NCBI GenBank assembly: GCA_024709145.1
Contig: JANJXG010000045.1
Coordinates: forward strand, 1-33,010
Origin: Bacteroidales bacterium
GTDB lineage: Bacteria > Bacteroidota > Bacteroidia > Bacteroidales > F082
Reading direction: 5' to 3'
Length of the DNA: 33,010 nucleotides
Every line of letters begins with the position of its first letter. Position 1 is the stretch's first letter. Shown here in pieces: positions 1 through 8,681 of this stretch. The translations under genes and the position numbers were made by a program. A model generated the notes under the pieces. It worked only from the letters and a program-made list of their open reading frames with translations. It was not told where the DNA came from and searched no databases.

Positions 1-1
1 A

Positions 2-808
2 ATTTCAGTAAATGATGATGGCTCCATCAGCATTGAAGCATTGATACGTGATGTTGAACTTTGTAGTGATGCATATTTAAAACGATGGGTTGATATGCTA
101 GATACCCCAGAATTGGTTGAACTGCCTTTTCCAAATGAGAATCCATTAGCTGTTGATGATTTAGTCAATAGTTACCTAAACGCATACTACTATGAAGTTG
201 TCTCAAAAAACCAATGCGATTTTGAAATTTCCGGAACTGGGATTCACCGTTCAATCTTACTTCAAGGTAATATTGAGGACAATATCATTGTGAACCTAAA
301 TTGGAACCACTACGAAGGATGGGATGTTGACACTTATAAAATTAATCGAAAACAAGGTGAATCAGCCTGGGTTCCGATTGCAACACTTTCCGGAAGTTCA
401 ACTTCATTTACTGATGACCTGCTTTTGCTGCCTGACAATGAAAGTGCCCTGAGTTACAAGGTTGTTGCCATTGGAGATAACTTTGAATCACAATCAAATA
501 TTGTGAATCTCCAACCAGATTATACCCCTTATTTTCCATCTGCTTTTAACCCTTTAAGTGACGTAACGGAAAACACTGTCTTCAAACCCATCTCTGACTT
601 CTACAACACCAATGGTTATCAATTGCTGGTTTACGACCGGTGGGGTGGCCTCGTCTGGAGTACATCCAATCCTTCAGAAGGATGGAATGGCCGCGATGCA
701 AAGGGTAAGCTCTGTCAAAAAGGTGTTTATGTTTATCAATTGTCATACAAAGATCAAAACAATCTGCCTTATCAGCTGAACGGATCGGTCACGCTCATCT
801 ATTATTAA
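2..808 (+). CDS. T9SS type B sorting domain protein (3' part, gene starts before the window)
   Basis: The frame is open from base 2, so this is the C-terminal 268 residues of a larger protein and the TTG at 41 is not its start. The last roughly 90 residues carry the gliding-motility/CHU_C-type C-terminal domain: FPSAFNP, then a beta-rich stretch with LLVYDRWGGLVW, GWNGRD and KGVYVYQLSYKD, ending in a strand with the Tyr-Tyr terminus. In this family the domain targets the protein through the type IX secretion system to the cell surface. Upstream residues look like Ig/fibronectin-like repeats (for example around WNHYEGWDVDTYKI). The function of the missing N-terminal part cannot be told. Next gene is convergent, 20 bases away, with no obvious terminator between. 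Confidence 0.85.
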   Translation: MSVNDDGSISIEALIRDVELCSDAYLKRWVDMLDTPELVELPFPNENPLAVDDLVNSYLNAYYYEVVSKNQCDFEISGTGIHRSILLQGNIEDNIIVNLNWNHYEGWDVDTYKINRKQGESAWVPIATLSGSSTSFTDDLLLLPDNESALSYKVVAIGDNFESQSNIVNLQPDYTPYFPSAFNPLSDVTENTVFKPISDFYNTNGYQLLVYDRWGGLVWSTSNPSEGWNGRDAKGKLCQKGVYVYQLSYKDQNNLPYQLNGSVTLIYY

Positions 809-828
809 AAAGTTGTGTTACTCTGCCA

Positions 829-2034
829 TTAATTATCACTTAAAACCGAATGGCCGGAGCCCTCGCCGGCAGCTTTTTTCATGTCTTTGTGTCTGCCTTC
901 AAAGATGTTGAAACAGGCAAACCGGCATTCAAGCGGGCCGTTGTAAACAGTAATTTTCTTTGAAGGTTTAAGACCAATGTGTTTTAAGGCCTGAAAATCA
1001 CTGCTGATAACCCAGGCCTCCCAACCTTTGAAGCGCTGCTTCAGGTTATCACCAATGTTACTGTAAAGAGCACGTAAATCTTCCTCTTCCAGGCGTTCAC
1101 CGTAAGGGGGATTGATAAGCATAAGCCCACCCCCCTCAGGAGGATTCATGGCATCCATCGGGAGCCGATGCAGCCGGATATCCTTGTGGAGATGGGCAAA
1201 ACGAACATTTTGCTCAGCAATTCCAATGGCTTTTGCCGATCTGTCGGAGCCAATAATCTCTATTTCGCTCTCGCACATTTCTGAATCAGCTTGTTCTTTA
1301 ATTTGCTGCCACAGCGCTTTATCAAAGTCATTCCAATGCATAAATCCATAATCGTTGCGGAAATAACCGGCAGGAATTTTCATAGCAAGCATGGCAGCTT
1401 CTATGGGGATGGTGGCAGATCCACACATGCAGTCCATAAAATTTCTTTCACCTCTCCAACCGCTTAACCGAATCAGCCCGGCTGCCAGTACTTCATTCAT
1501 CGGAGCTTTGTCAACCACAAATCGGTAACCTCTTTTATGAAGTGAATCGCCTGAGCTGTCGAGGGAAACATTCACCTGATCGTCGTATATATGAAGGTTG
1601 ATACGCAAGTCGGGCGTGTCGGTATCAACCGAGGGTCTTTCGCCGAAACGGTTCCGGAATTGATCTGCAATCGCATCTTTGGCTTTGTAAGCCACGAACT
1701 GGGAGTGGGTGAAGCGTCCCCCACTCACAACTGCATCAATGGCAAAAGTTTGGTGAACATCGATCAGCTCATGCCATTGAATGTCGTAAATACCATCATA
1801 AAGTTTGCTTTCATCCGCTGCTTTGAATGATGTAAGCGGAACCAGAATCCTTAATGCAGTGCGCAATTGGTAGTTGGCCTTGTACATCAAAGCTTTGTTG
1901 CCGTTGAATGCCACTGCACGGGTCATCAGTTCAATCTCCTCACCACCAAGATACACAATTTCATCGGCAAGCACCTGCTCAAGCCCGGCAGATGTTTTGG
2001 CAATCAGCCGGTAGGTTTCATTTAATGTTTTCAA
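829..2034 (-). CDS. THUMP-domain class I SAM-dependent RNA methyltransferase (RlmL N-half / YpsC-like)
   Basis: Predicted 23S rRNA guanine-N2 methyltransferase of the RlmL/YpsC group, acting in the cytoplasm. With the start chosen here (401 residues) the N-terminal ferredoxin-like/THUMP region covers about 1-160, followed by a Rossmann methyltransferase fold. SAM motif I is MDCMCGSATIPIEAA (about 200-214) and the catalytic motif IV is NPPYGERL (about 308-315). The length fits the single-domain family; E. coli RlmL has an extra C-terminal methyltransferase that is absent here. The frame is open to a TTG at 2067, but a TACTTTTG -7-like box lies between 2067 and the TTG at 2034. Starting at 2034 gives MKTLNETYRLIAKT, which matches how the family begins. 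No ATG is available near either position, so the start remains somewhat uncertain. Confidence 0.88.
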   Translation of the reverse strand: MKTLNETYRLIAKTSAGLEQVLADEIVYLGGEEIELMTRAVAFNGNKALMYKANYQLRTALRILVPLTSFKAADESKLYDGIYDIQWHELIDVHQTFAIDAVVSGGRFTHSQFVAYKAKDAIADQFRNRFGERPSVDTDTPDLRINLHIYDDQVNVSLDSSGDSLHKRGYRFVVDKAPMNEVLAAGLIRLSGWRGERNFMDCMCGSATIPIEAAMLAMKIPAGYFRNDYGFMHWNDFDKALWQQIKEQADSEMCESEIEIIGSDRSAKAIGIAEQNVRFAHLHKDIRLHRLPMDAMNPPEGGGLMLINPPYGERLEEEDLRALYSNIGDNLKQRFKGWEAWVISSDFQALKHIGLKPSKKITVYNGPLECRFACFNIFEGRHKDMKKAAGEGSGHSVLSDN

Positions 2035-2048
2035 TCCGGATTTTTTTA

Positions 2049-2056
2049 CAAAAGTA
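2049..2056 (-). promoter_or_regulatory. Putative Bacteroidota -7 box for the THUMP methyltransferase
   Basis: On the minus strand this reads TACTTTTG, matching TAnnTTTG. It lies 15 bases before the TTG start at 2034, giving a very short leader. No TTG/TTTG -33 element is seen at 19-21 nt, so support is only partial. Confidence 0.4.
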
Positions 2057-2396
2057 GTTAAAAACAAGGTGTATTTCTTTGAAAGCTCTGCTTCATCGTT
2101 CCGGATACAATCACTTTTTTTAATGAAGGCAAGATCTTTATAATCCTTCCTATCTGTATCAAATTACCAAAAGTTATCAGCTTCAACCCTTTTTACTTTT
2201 TGACCCGTTTACCATATACAAAAAAACCAAATCAGTTATTCGATGAAATCAATGTGTGTATGATCATTGTCCTAGCCTATATGTTAAACCAGTTCTGCTT
2301 AACTTTCAGTCACCAAACGGCAAAGGTCAGAAAGATTTGGTTTTTCAAAATGCTGAATTCTTACCGAATAAATATTCCCGAACTATTCATTATTTT

Positions 2397-2415
2397 AAAA
2401 AAAAGGATTTGATCC
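2397..2415 (-). terminator. Weak intrinsic terminator of the sugar operon
   Basis: On the minus strand GGAT-CAA-ATCC is followed by eight T. It lies just after the stop codon of the GT-C gene. A second small hairpin, CGTCT-AAAATA-AGACG, overlaps that stop codon. The stem is only four base pairs, so the call rests mainly on the T-run and position. Confidence 0.4.
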
Positions 2416-2427
2416 GAAAAGACCGTC

Positions 2428-3906
2428 TTATTTTAGACGTTTAAAGATCATAAAATCAGCATCTTTATAGGTGATTTGATAACCGGCACTGCGATAACCC
2501 GTCTCAAATTTTGCGTCACTGAAAATCTCTCTTAGGTCATCTCTTTCCAAAAGGAGGTCGACAGCTACATAGTCGTAATCATTTTCTGCGGCGAAGGTCA
2601 GGAATTCAGCACTATCATCCATTTCGTTCTGCCTAAATCCCTCATTTTTAAAAAAGAAAATGATAGGACTTCGAATTTCAAATTGTTCAAGCTGACCAAA
2701 TACGAAGCCATCGTGCGCCATTACCGTCGTTCCTTTTTCCATGAGCTGAGCCATGGCTTGATTTCTATCCTTGACAGGAACAAAATAGCTGAAATCCTTG
2801 AGGTAATCTCCGATTGTAATCCCGGCTCCGGCAATGATTAACACCGAAATGAGTATTACTTTCCTCAGGTGCCCGGATAGAAAAAGGTAATTTACGGACT
2901 GAAGAATTATCAAACCCATAAACGGCATGTAAAAAAGCAGGTATTTTGCTGTTTTGCCATGCGTCAGCAAACTCAGGCTCAATATCATAAAAAGCAAAAA
3001 GAGCAATAAATCAGCATCATTTCTGCGAAGTTGTTTCCATGAAAAAATCAAACTGAGAATGGTTGCCGAAGAGAAAACTGCCAGTCCTGCATTGTGGAAA
3101 AATCTTTCATGTTCGGTCAACAATTTCATCAGGATACGACCTAAGGAGAAGCTGCTGTTTTTCACATCAGGTGCTTGAGAAAGCTCATTGAGCAGTCCAA
3201 GATAAGTGCCGGGAATGTCTATAACAAACAAACTAGCCATAGCAAAAGCACTCATTCCAAATGAGATAAGTGCTTTCCATTGAAAATGAAACAGTAGAAA
3301 AATACCGGCAGCAACCACGATGGCCAACCCATTGAGATGTGTATAAAATGACAATCCACTGATCAGCCCTGCCAGCAAAGCCCAGCGCCAATCCCCAGAT
3401 TGGGTGTACTGCCTGAGTATGAAAAAGGTAGCGAATGAAAACAAAGCCATCAGCAGCTCAGGCCGCGCGAGGAAGGCAAAATTAAACAGCAGGGACTGGG
3501 ATAAAAAAAAGCCGGCCAGGATGTACCATGAAAACAGTTTCACCCCCTTTATACGCAGGTAGAAGCCAATCAGAGAAATAAGCCCGGCATAAGAAATCAA
3601 CGAAGGAATTCGCAAATAAAAGGGCTCAAAATCAAACACTTTGACAAAACCTACCAATAAAAGCGTATAAAATTTGTGGTAAATTGGAAGGGATAATGCC
3701 TTCTCACCAAAATAGCTGTAGTAAAGCATGGAACGTGCCTGACCATAATTTGCAAGCCAATAAGCCCACTCTCCAATAATTCCTTCATCACCGTTTATTC
3801 TGCGAAGAAAAAGTGAAACGGTGAAAAATGCAAGCATGACAATGCTAAGCAATGTTGCACCAGCCCGCCAGCGTATATTAAACCGATTCATTTGCTCTTG
3901 TTTCAT
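2428..3906 (-). CDS. GT-C membrane glycosyltransferase (GT39/ArnT-like)
   Basis: A 492-residue multipass inner-membrane protein. It begins with a transmembrane helix (about 14-35) followed directly by an acidic pair in the first extracytoplasmic loop (NGDEG, D40 E41), the hallmark of GT-C transferases that use polyprenyl-phosphate sugars (PMT_2/glycosyltransferase 39 type). About ten further hydrophobic segments follow to residue ~365. The last ~125 residues are soluble and, by analogy to the family, probably extracytoplasmic. It is the last gene of the four-gene operon and its start lies 3 bases after the stop of wecE, so it is almost certainly co-transcribed. The upstream GT2 enzyme could make its polyprenyl-phosphate-sugar donor. 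The acceptor (lipid A, glycan or protein) cannot be read from sequence. Confidence 0.8.
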   Translation of the reverse strand: MKQEQMNRFNIRWRAGATLLSIVMLAFFTVSLFLRRINGDEGIIGEWAYWLANYGQARSMLYYSYFGEKALSLPIYHKFYTLLLVGFVKVFDFEPFYLRIPSLISYAGLISLIGFYLRIKGVKLFSWYILAGFFLSQSLLFNFAFLARPELLMALFSFATFFILRQYTQSGDWRWALLAGLISGLSFYTHLNGLAIVVAAGIFLLFHFQWKALISFGMSAFAMASLFVIDIPGTYLGLLNELSQAPDVKNSSFSLGRILMKLLTEHERFFHNAGLAVFSSATILSLIFSWKQLRRNDADLLLFLLFMILSLSLLTHGKTAKYLLFYMPFMGLIILQSVNYLFLSGHLRKVILISVLIIAGAGITIGDYLKDFSYFVPVKDRNQAMAQLMEKGTTVMAHDGFVFGQLEQFEIRSPIIFFFKNEGFRQNEMDDSAEFLTFAAENDYDYVAVDLLLERDDLREIFSDAKFETGYRSAGYQITYKDADFMIFKRLK

Positions 3907-3909
3907 TGG

Positions 3910-5049
3910 CTAATTTCTACTAAAAAAAGCACGAATCAGCGAAACGATGAATTCCTGCTGCCCGAAAGTAAGGTCGTAATACAGTGGAAGCCGAAGCAAT
4001 CTGTCGGCAAACTTTTCGGAGTTAGGAAGCGACCTGCCATCATGTTTGTCAGTGTAATAGGTTGACAAATGAAGCGGAAGATAATGGAATACAGCCATCA
4101 CACCATTTGCTTTTAAATGGGCGATCAGCTTCTGTCTTACATGAACATTCTCAAATAACAAGTAAAACATATGACCGTTGTTGGTCGAAAATTGAGGAAT
4201 AACAGGCAATTGTATTTGCTCACAACTCCAGTCAGTAAAAAGCTGGTGATAATGATTCCACAATTGAACTCTCCTTGCCTGAATTTCTTTTAAATCAATT
4301 AATTGGGCATAAAGAAAAGCAGCAATAGTATCTGCAGGCAAAAAAGAACTTCCCACATCAACCCAGCCGTATTTATTCACTTCACCTCTAAAAAACTCTG
4401 CTCTGTTGGTTCCTTTTTCCCAGATAATCTCAGCCCTTTTGGCCAGAGAGGGGTCGTTGATAACAAGCATTCCGCCCTCGCCGCTTTGGATATTTTTTGT
4501 TTCGTGAAATGAAAAAGCCGACAACACACCAAAACTCCCTAGAACCCTGCTTTGACCGTTAGTTAAATAATAACCGTCAATTGCCTGGGCTGCATCCTCA
4601 ACAACGGGTATCTTATACCGGCGGGCCACATCCATCAACGGAGTCATATCAACTGCAACACCGGCGTAGTGCACGACAATAATGGCACGGGTTTTTGGTG
4701 TGATTAATTGCTCCAACTGATACTCGTCAATTCCCGGGTGATCGGGCCGGCTGTCAGCAAAAACAATGTTTGCTCCTTGTCGGACAAAGGCCAGGGCTGT
4801 GCTGACAAAAGTAAAGGAAGGGACAATGACTTCATCTCCAGGTTTGATATCCAATAAGATAGCTGCCATCTCAAGTGCATCTGTGCATGAAGTTGTGAGC
4901 AGGCATTTCTGAAAACCCCATTTCTCTTCGATCAGATTCTGGCACAATTTGGTGTATTTACCATTACCCGAAATATGGCCGCAAGCAACGGCATCGCTGA
5001 TAAATTCAAGCTCTTTTCCAGTAATATGTGGTTTGTTGAAAGGGATCAT
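3910..5049 (-). CDS. wecE: dTDP-4-amino-4,6-dideoxygalactose transaminase
   Basis: PLP-dependent DegT/DnrJ/EryC1 family sugar aminotransferase, 379 residues, full length. In E. coli WecE (RffA) converts dTDP-4-keto-6-deoxyglucose with glutamate to dTDP-4-amino-4,6-dideoxygalactose. Visible landmarks: N-terminal IPFNKPHITG, the cofactor region TSCTDALEMA (53-62), EDAAQAI with the pyridine-binding Asp152, and the PLP lysine K185 in SFHETKN. The stretch EIIWEKGTNRAEFFRGEVNK is very close to the WecE/RffA subgroup, which makes the substrate call stronger than for a generic DegT protein. It overlaps the upstream acetyltransferase by 4 bases (ATGA), the same order (acetyltransferase then transaminase) as in the E. 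coli enterobacterial common antigen cluster. The enzymes that make the dTDP-keto sugar are not in the window. Confidence 0.88.
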   Translation of the reverse strand: MIPFNKPHITGKELEFISDAVACGHISGNGKYTKLCQNLIEEKWGFQKCLLTTSCTDALEMAAILLDIKPGDEVIVPSFTFVSTALAFVRQGANIVFADSRPDHPGIDEYQLEQLITPKTRAIIVVHYAGVAVDMTPLMDVARRYKIPVVEDAAQAIDGYYLTNGQSRVLGSFGVLSAFSFHETKNIQSGEGGMLVINDPSLAKRAEIIWEKGTNRAEFFRGEVNKYGWVDVGSSFLPADTIAAFLYAQLIDLKEIQARRVQLWNHYHQLFTDWSCEQIQLPVIPQFSTNNGHMFYLLFENVHVRQKLIAHLKANGVMAVFHYLPLHLSTYYTDKHDGRSLPNSEKFADRLLRLPLYYDLTFGQQEFIVSLIRAFFSRN

Positions 5050-5729
5050 AGGTTCCAGTAATGGTAAATGTATAACTGTTCGGCCAATTCAAACCCATTC
5101 CGGAGATAGAATGCTGAGGCCTTTTCGTTCTGTTTTTGAGTTGCAACCCGCAGTATGTTACAATGGTGAGATGCAGCCAGGCTTTCGGCTTGCCGCAGTA
5201 GTTTGCCACCGACACCCTGTCCGCGACATTCCTGTGAAACCGCAATCAAACCTATCGATGCAATATTACTTCCTTCGGCAAAGTCAACTGTTACAAATCC
5301 AACAAGCTCATTATTAAATTGTTCTATCAAAACAGCTGATAGTTTTGACTTAATACTTTTTTGAATCCAAATTTCATACATTGAATAAAAGCACCGTTCA
5401 TCAAAATTCAAATCTGTTCGAAATCTGCTATAGATTCCGCTTTCAAATGCAAGCTGCTGAAGTTTGTTCCTGTTATGTTCAACTTCTTGAAAGAAAGTCC
5501 AATTCGATGGGAAAGAAAGATTGATTTTCTTCTGAAATGTAAGTTTGACATCAACAAGCTTTAGCGTTTGGGTATCTGCCAAAGGACTAGCAGAAAAAAT
5601 ATAAACCAGGCGGTAATTTTCGGCTAACTGGAGGAAAGTATCCAGATCAAATACAGAGGGATCGTTGACGAAGGTTTTTCCAACGGAAAAAGCAAAAAAA
5701 GCAGAATCCCAGTTTACCTTTTCAATCAT
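5046..5729 (-). CDS. wecD: WecD-like GNAT acetyltransferase (dTDP-4-amino-sugar N-acetyltransferase)
   Basis: A 227-residue protein with an N-terminal WDSAFFAFSVGK segment like that of WecD/RffC and a C-terminal GNAT fold. The acetyl-CoA pyrophosphate loop is ECRGQGVGGKLL (about 167-178) and the terminal GNAT motif is AFYLRNGFE (206-214). WecD acetylates the 4-amino group of dTDP-Fuc4N, the product of WecE, and the two genes overlap here by 4 bases. The start overlaps the end of the GT2 gene by 8 bases. The family call comes from the N-terminal signature plus context. Sequence identity to E. coli WecD looks low, so the exact sugar could be a related 4-amino-4,6-dideoxyhexose. Confidence 0.75.
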   Translation of the reverse strand: MIEKVNWDSAFFAFSVGKTFVNDPSVFDLDTFLQLAENYRLVYIFSASPLADTQTLKLVDVKLTFQKKINLSFPSNWTFFQEVEHNRNKLQQLAFESGIYSRFRTDLNFDERCFYSMYEIWIQKSIKSKLSAVLIEQFNNELVGFVTVDFAEGSNIASIGLIAVSQECRGQGVGGKLLRQAESLAASHHCNILRVATQKQNEKASAFYLRNGFELAEQLYIYHYWNL

Positions 5730-6645
5730 TTAATTTCTTTTCAATCAAGTAGATAGGTCTATTTTTAACCCCTTCAAATATCTTTCCGATATAAAGACCC
5801 ACCACTCCAAGAGTTGCAATGATTATACCGGAAAGCATCCATACTGAAATGATCAGACTTGTGTAGCCAAGCACACTGATTTCGCCCCTGAACCATTTTA
5901 TCAGGTAAATGATGGCTACAAAGAAGAAAATTGTTGCCAACAAAAGCCCGCCCTTGACCAATATCCGAAGTGGTTTGTCTGAAAAAGCCAGGATAATATC
6001 CGTTGCAAGGCGCAATAATTTTTTAAAGTTGTAGGAGGTTTTCCCTTCAAAGCGTTCGTCGTGCTGTACTTCAATCTTTGTTAAACGAAACCCAACCCAT
6101 TGAACCATTGTAGGAAAATAACGGATTGACTCGCGCATTTGCTTGATGGCATCGTTCACCCGACGGTGATAAATTCCAAAATTTGCAACAGTTGCATCTT
6201 GTTCAGATCCTGTTAGATAGCTCAAAACCTTGTAAAAATATCTGGAAAATAATCGTTTAAAAAACTTGTCTTTTCGATTTGATCTTTTTGCTAACACAAT
6301 ATCGAAACCCTCCTGAGCCTTTTGGTACAAGACCGGAATTTCTTCGGGCCTGTCTTGTAAATCGCAATCCATCACCACGATCCATTCACCTTTTGCATTG
6401 TCAAGACCGGCTGTGATTGCATAATGCTGTCCAAAATTCCTGCTTAATTTGATTCCTTTTACAGCTTTGTTCTCCTGAGCTAATTGCTCAATCACGGCCC
6501 ATGAGTTATCGGGGCTAAAATCATCAACCAGCACGATTTCAAAATCCCGGGTAATTGTAAGCGCAGCGTCTGAAATCCTTTGTACTAAGACAGGCAGAAT
6601 TTTTTCGGCGCGGTACACCGGACTTACCACAGATAAATGAATCAT
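5722..6645 (-). CDS. GT2 polyprenyl-phosphate glycosyltransferase (GtrB/ArnC/DPM1-like)
   Basis: Family 2 GT-A glycosyltransferase, 307 residues. The N-terminal domain shows VVSPVYRAE, the nucleotide-binding VLVDDFSPD (38-46) and the metal-binding DCDLQD (93-98). The GtrB-type RNFGQHYAITAGL (69-81) is also present. Two C-terminal transmembrane helices lie at about 228-250 and 261-288. Enzymes of this layout load a sugar from a nucleotide donor onto undecaprenyl phosphate on the cytoplasmic face, to feed a GT-C transferase after flipping. It is the first gene of the operon and overlaps the acetyltransferase by 8 bases. A well-formed promoter precedes it. Which sugar it uses is not determined; the partner GT-C at the operon end supports the donor role. 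Confidence 0.85.
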   Translation of the reverse strand: MIHLSVVSPVYRAEKILPVLVQRISDAALTITRDFEIVLVDDFSPDNSWAVIEQLAQENKAVKGIKLSRNFGQHYAITAGLDNAKGEWIVVMDCDLQDRPEEIPVLYQKAQEGFDIVLAKRSNRKDKFFKRLFSRYFYKVLSYLTGSEQDATVANFGIYHRRVNDAIKQMRESIRYFPTMVQWVGFRLTKIEVQHDERFEGKTSYNFKKLLRLATDIILAFSDKPLRILVKGGLLLATIFFFVAIIYLIKWFRGEISVLGYTSLIISVWMLSGIIIATLGVVGLYIGKIFEGVKNRPIYLIEKKLND

Positions 6646-6968
6646 AAAGATTGTATTATAATCGCCAAAATTACATGATTTTCGAGTGCGGCCAATGTTT
6701 TTTCCTGGTCAAAATTCCAGATTGACAAGTGAAGACCCTATAAATGTGTTGATTATAAGATCGAAACAATTATTCACCAGTCATATTGCAATCCTGTGAG
6801 ACTAAGCGAATCATTCAAGAAGAGCTTATGAATGTGTTATTGAGCCACTTTGAATCAGGTCTGATTGGTAAGTGTTAGCTGAAAAGTCTTTTTGATTCAT
6901 GTTCCATAAACAAATGACTTTGGAAAAAATTAGTTAAGTGTTTGAATAATATGTTTAGGGCAACTATT
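6646..6968. other. Intergenic region, 323 bases, promoter only
   Basis: Apart from the operon promoter at 6666-6695 this AT-rich spacer shows no open frame, RNA gene or strong inverted repeat. No convincing terminator for the M23 peptidase gene, which ends at 6969 on the minus strand, could be seen. Confidence 0.6.
6666..6695 (-). promoter_or_regulatory. Bacteroidota-type promoter of the sugar operon
   Basis: On the minus strand a TTG -33 element (6693-6695) is followed after 19 nt by TAATTTTG (6666-6673), a match to TAnnTTTG. Transcription should start near 6660, leaving a leader of about 15 nt before the ATG at 6645. Both element match and spacing agree with the known Bacteroides consensus. 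Confidence 0.65.
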
Positions 6969-8681
6969 TTATCGATAAAGATTAGCCTCTAAAACACTTT
7001 GATTCCCGCATTGATCTGTCACAACCACTTTCAGCCTATTTTTCCCTTTCAGCATTCGCTCATCTATCTCATAGACAAGTAGATTATTCTTTGGGTCATA
7101 ATCCATTAACAGCCATGATCCGTTAAGCGAAGGTTCAACATCCCGTATTCCTGAAAAGTCATCTTTGACATTGATTTTGAGCTGATTGATTGTATCAATC
7201 GAACCATTCAACTGAAAGTTTACTGCCTTGAGTGTTGGCGGAATAGTGTCGGCCATTACCACAAAATCACCCAAAACACGGGTTGTCACTTTCATCCAGC
7301 CATTTTCCCATTTACCCCCGAGTGGGGTTTTCTTCTCTTTGTGCAGATGAACTACTGTCAATTTCGAACTGGCTGTTTTTTGGGGATTGGTCTTGACTTT
7401 CAGTTCATAACTCTTGTGCACAGGAATCGTAACTGTACCAAGGGTAATTCTTGGTGAGTATGCTGAAAAATTGCCTTCCCCGGCATGCTGAATGAATTCA
7501 TCCCTGTAAAAAGCTTCTGCCGGAAACTTTGCCTCATAGACCATTTCACTGATCTGATATGGTTTGCCTGCAACAACCAAATCACCAGCTGCCGAATCTG
7601 CTGCAGCTTTTGCATCTGCGGTATTTTTCACTCCAACAACTTTGAAAGGTAATTTGGATAGATTGCCATGAAAGTCTTTCACGATATAAACAAAGTTAAT
7701 GGTATCACCCTCATTCACAGTAAAAATACCTCTTTGATCCAACTTCTCAATCAATCGAAGATTGTTTAGCGGGTCACGTTTGGTTCTCACGATACGGCTC
7801 TCATGCTTTTTGTAAAACCTATAGTCAATCATACTGTTGATATACCTGGTTTCATCAAACGAAAAGCGATCTGCTTTGAAGTGAAACAACAATGTGGAAT
7901 CGGCCCATAACTCAATGGCATATACGCCATTGGTATTCGGCGTATCGTTGTGCATATCGGCCGTTGTGATACCAAATGAGATTTGCCCTGATGCTTTGAT
8001 TGTTTTCTGATCTTTCAGCCGGTGTTGTTCCCCCCAACCCTGAACTTCAATAAAAAGAGGTTTTGAGTTACCGTTGATTTGAGCAGAATTATTTTCCGGA
8101 TATACAGCCAATCGGCTGATTGAAGGCCTGATGAAGTCTTTTGTCTGAAAGCCCCACAACAAGGGGTTGATTACTTCCTGCGAGGCAACATCCCTGAGTT
8201 CAAAATGCAGATGAGCCCCTCCTGAAGAGCCCGAATTTCCGGCATAACCGATCAATTCACCTTTTTTGACCGGAAAAAGTTCAGCAGCTGTATAGATATT
8301 AATTGAGAATTTTTTCTGATCGTACTGTTGCTGTTTTACCCATTGAGCGATCCTTGGAGCAAAATTTTGCAAATGAGCATAAACAGAAGTATGATCAGTT
8401 GCTTGATGATTGATATACAATACTTTACCAAAACCAACCGGTGAAACGCCTACCCTACTCACATAGCCATCGGCTATGGCATAAATGGGCAGGCCTTCTT
8501 TTCCACCAACACGAATATCCATGCCTGAGTGAAAATGATCGGATCTTAACTCGCCAAACGTACCGGAAAGAAAAATAGGAATGTCGAGGGGTGGTCGGTA
8601 AACACTCTTTCTGACATCGGACTGAGAATAAAGCAGGTAACCAGACAACACAAATGCCAGTGTTAGTATACTCAACTTCAT
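6969..8681 (-). CDS. Exported M23 (LytM) family metallopeptidase
   Basis: A 570-residue protein with an N-terminal signal peptide (about 1-20, MKLSILTLAFVLSGYLLYS-Q). The M23 domain is near the N-terminus: HSGMD gives zinc ligands H51 and D55, and AHLHFEL supplies H157/H159, with H103 in YAHL nearby. All catalytic residues appear intact, so an active peptidoglycan endopeptidase acting in the periplasm is likely. Residues ~185-570 are beta-rich and contain Ig-like segments (for example DTIPPTLKAVNFQLNG and DDFSGIRDVEPSLNG), as in Bacteroidota M23 proteins of this length. Its start overlaps the upstream HAD gene by 4 bases, so the two are translationally coupled, although the pairing has no obvious metabolic logic. 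Confidence 0.88.
   Translation of the reverse strand: MKLSILTLAFVLSGYLLYSQSDVRKSVYRPPLDIPIFLSGTFGELRSDHFHSGMDIRVGGKEGLPIYAIADGYVSRVGVSPVGFGKVLYINHQATDHTSVYAHLQNFAPRIAQWVKQQQYDQKKFSINIYTAAELFPVKKGELIGYAGNSGSSGGAHLHFELRDVASQEVINPLLWGFQTKDFIRPSISRLAVYPENNSAQINGNSKPLFIEVQGWGEQHRLKDQKTIKASGQISFGITTADMHNDTPNTNGVYAIELWADSTLLFHFKADRFSFDETRYINSMIDYRFYKKHESRIVRTKRDPLNNLRLIEKLDQRGIFTVNEGDTINFVYIVKDFHGNLSKLPFKVVGVKNTADAKAAADSAAGDLVVAGKPYQISEMVYEAKFPAEAFYRDEFIQHAGEGNFSAYSPRITLGTVTIPVHKSYELKVKTNPQKTASSKLTVVHLHKEKKTPLGGKWENGWMKVTTRVLGDFVVMADTIPPTLKAVNFQLNGSIDTINQLKINVKDDFSGIRDVEPSLNGSWLLMDYDPKNNLLVYEIDERMLKGKNRLKVVVTDQCGNQSVLEANLYR

Larger units (their letters stand above)
2035..2427. other. Intergenic region, 393 bases, no gene supported
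   Basis: AT-rich spacer between the end of the sugar operon and the start of the methyltransferase, both on the minus strand. It holds the candidate -7 box at 2049-2056 and a small hairpin with a T-run at 2397-2415. Two short overlapping open frames on the plus strand (2200-2444) have no recognisable product, no ribosome binding site and no codon structure that I can defend. I see no RNA gene here. Confidence 0.6.

Noticed and set aside
2200-2444. Two short overlapping plus-strand open frames in the gap before the methyltransferase.
   Set aside because: No recognisable product, no promoter or ribosome binding site, and one runs into the end of the GT-C gene on the other strand.
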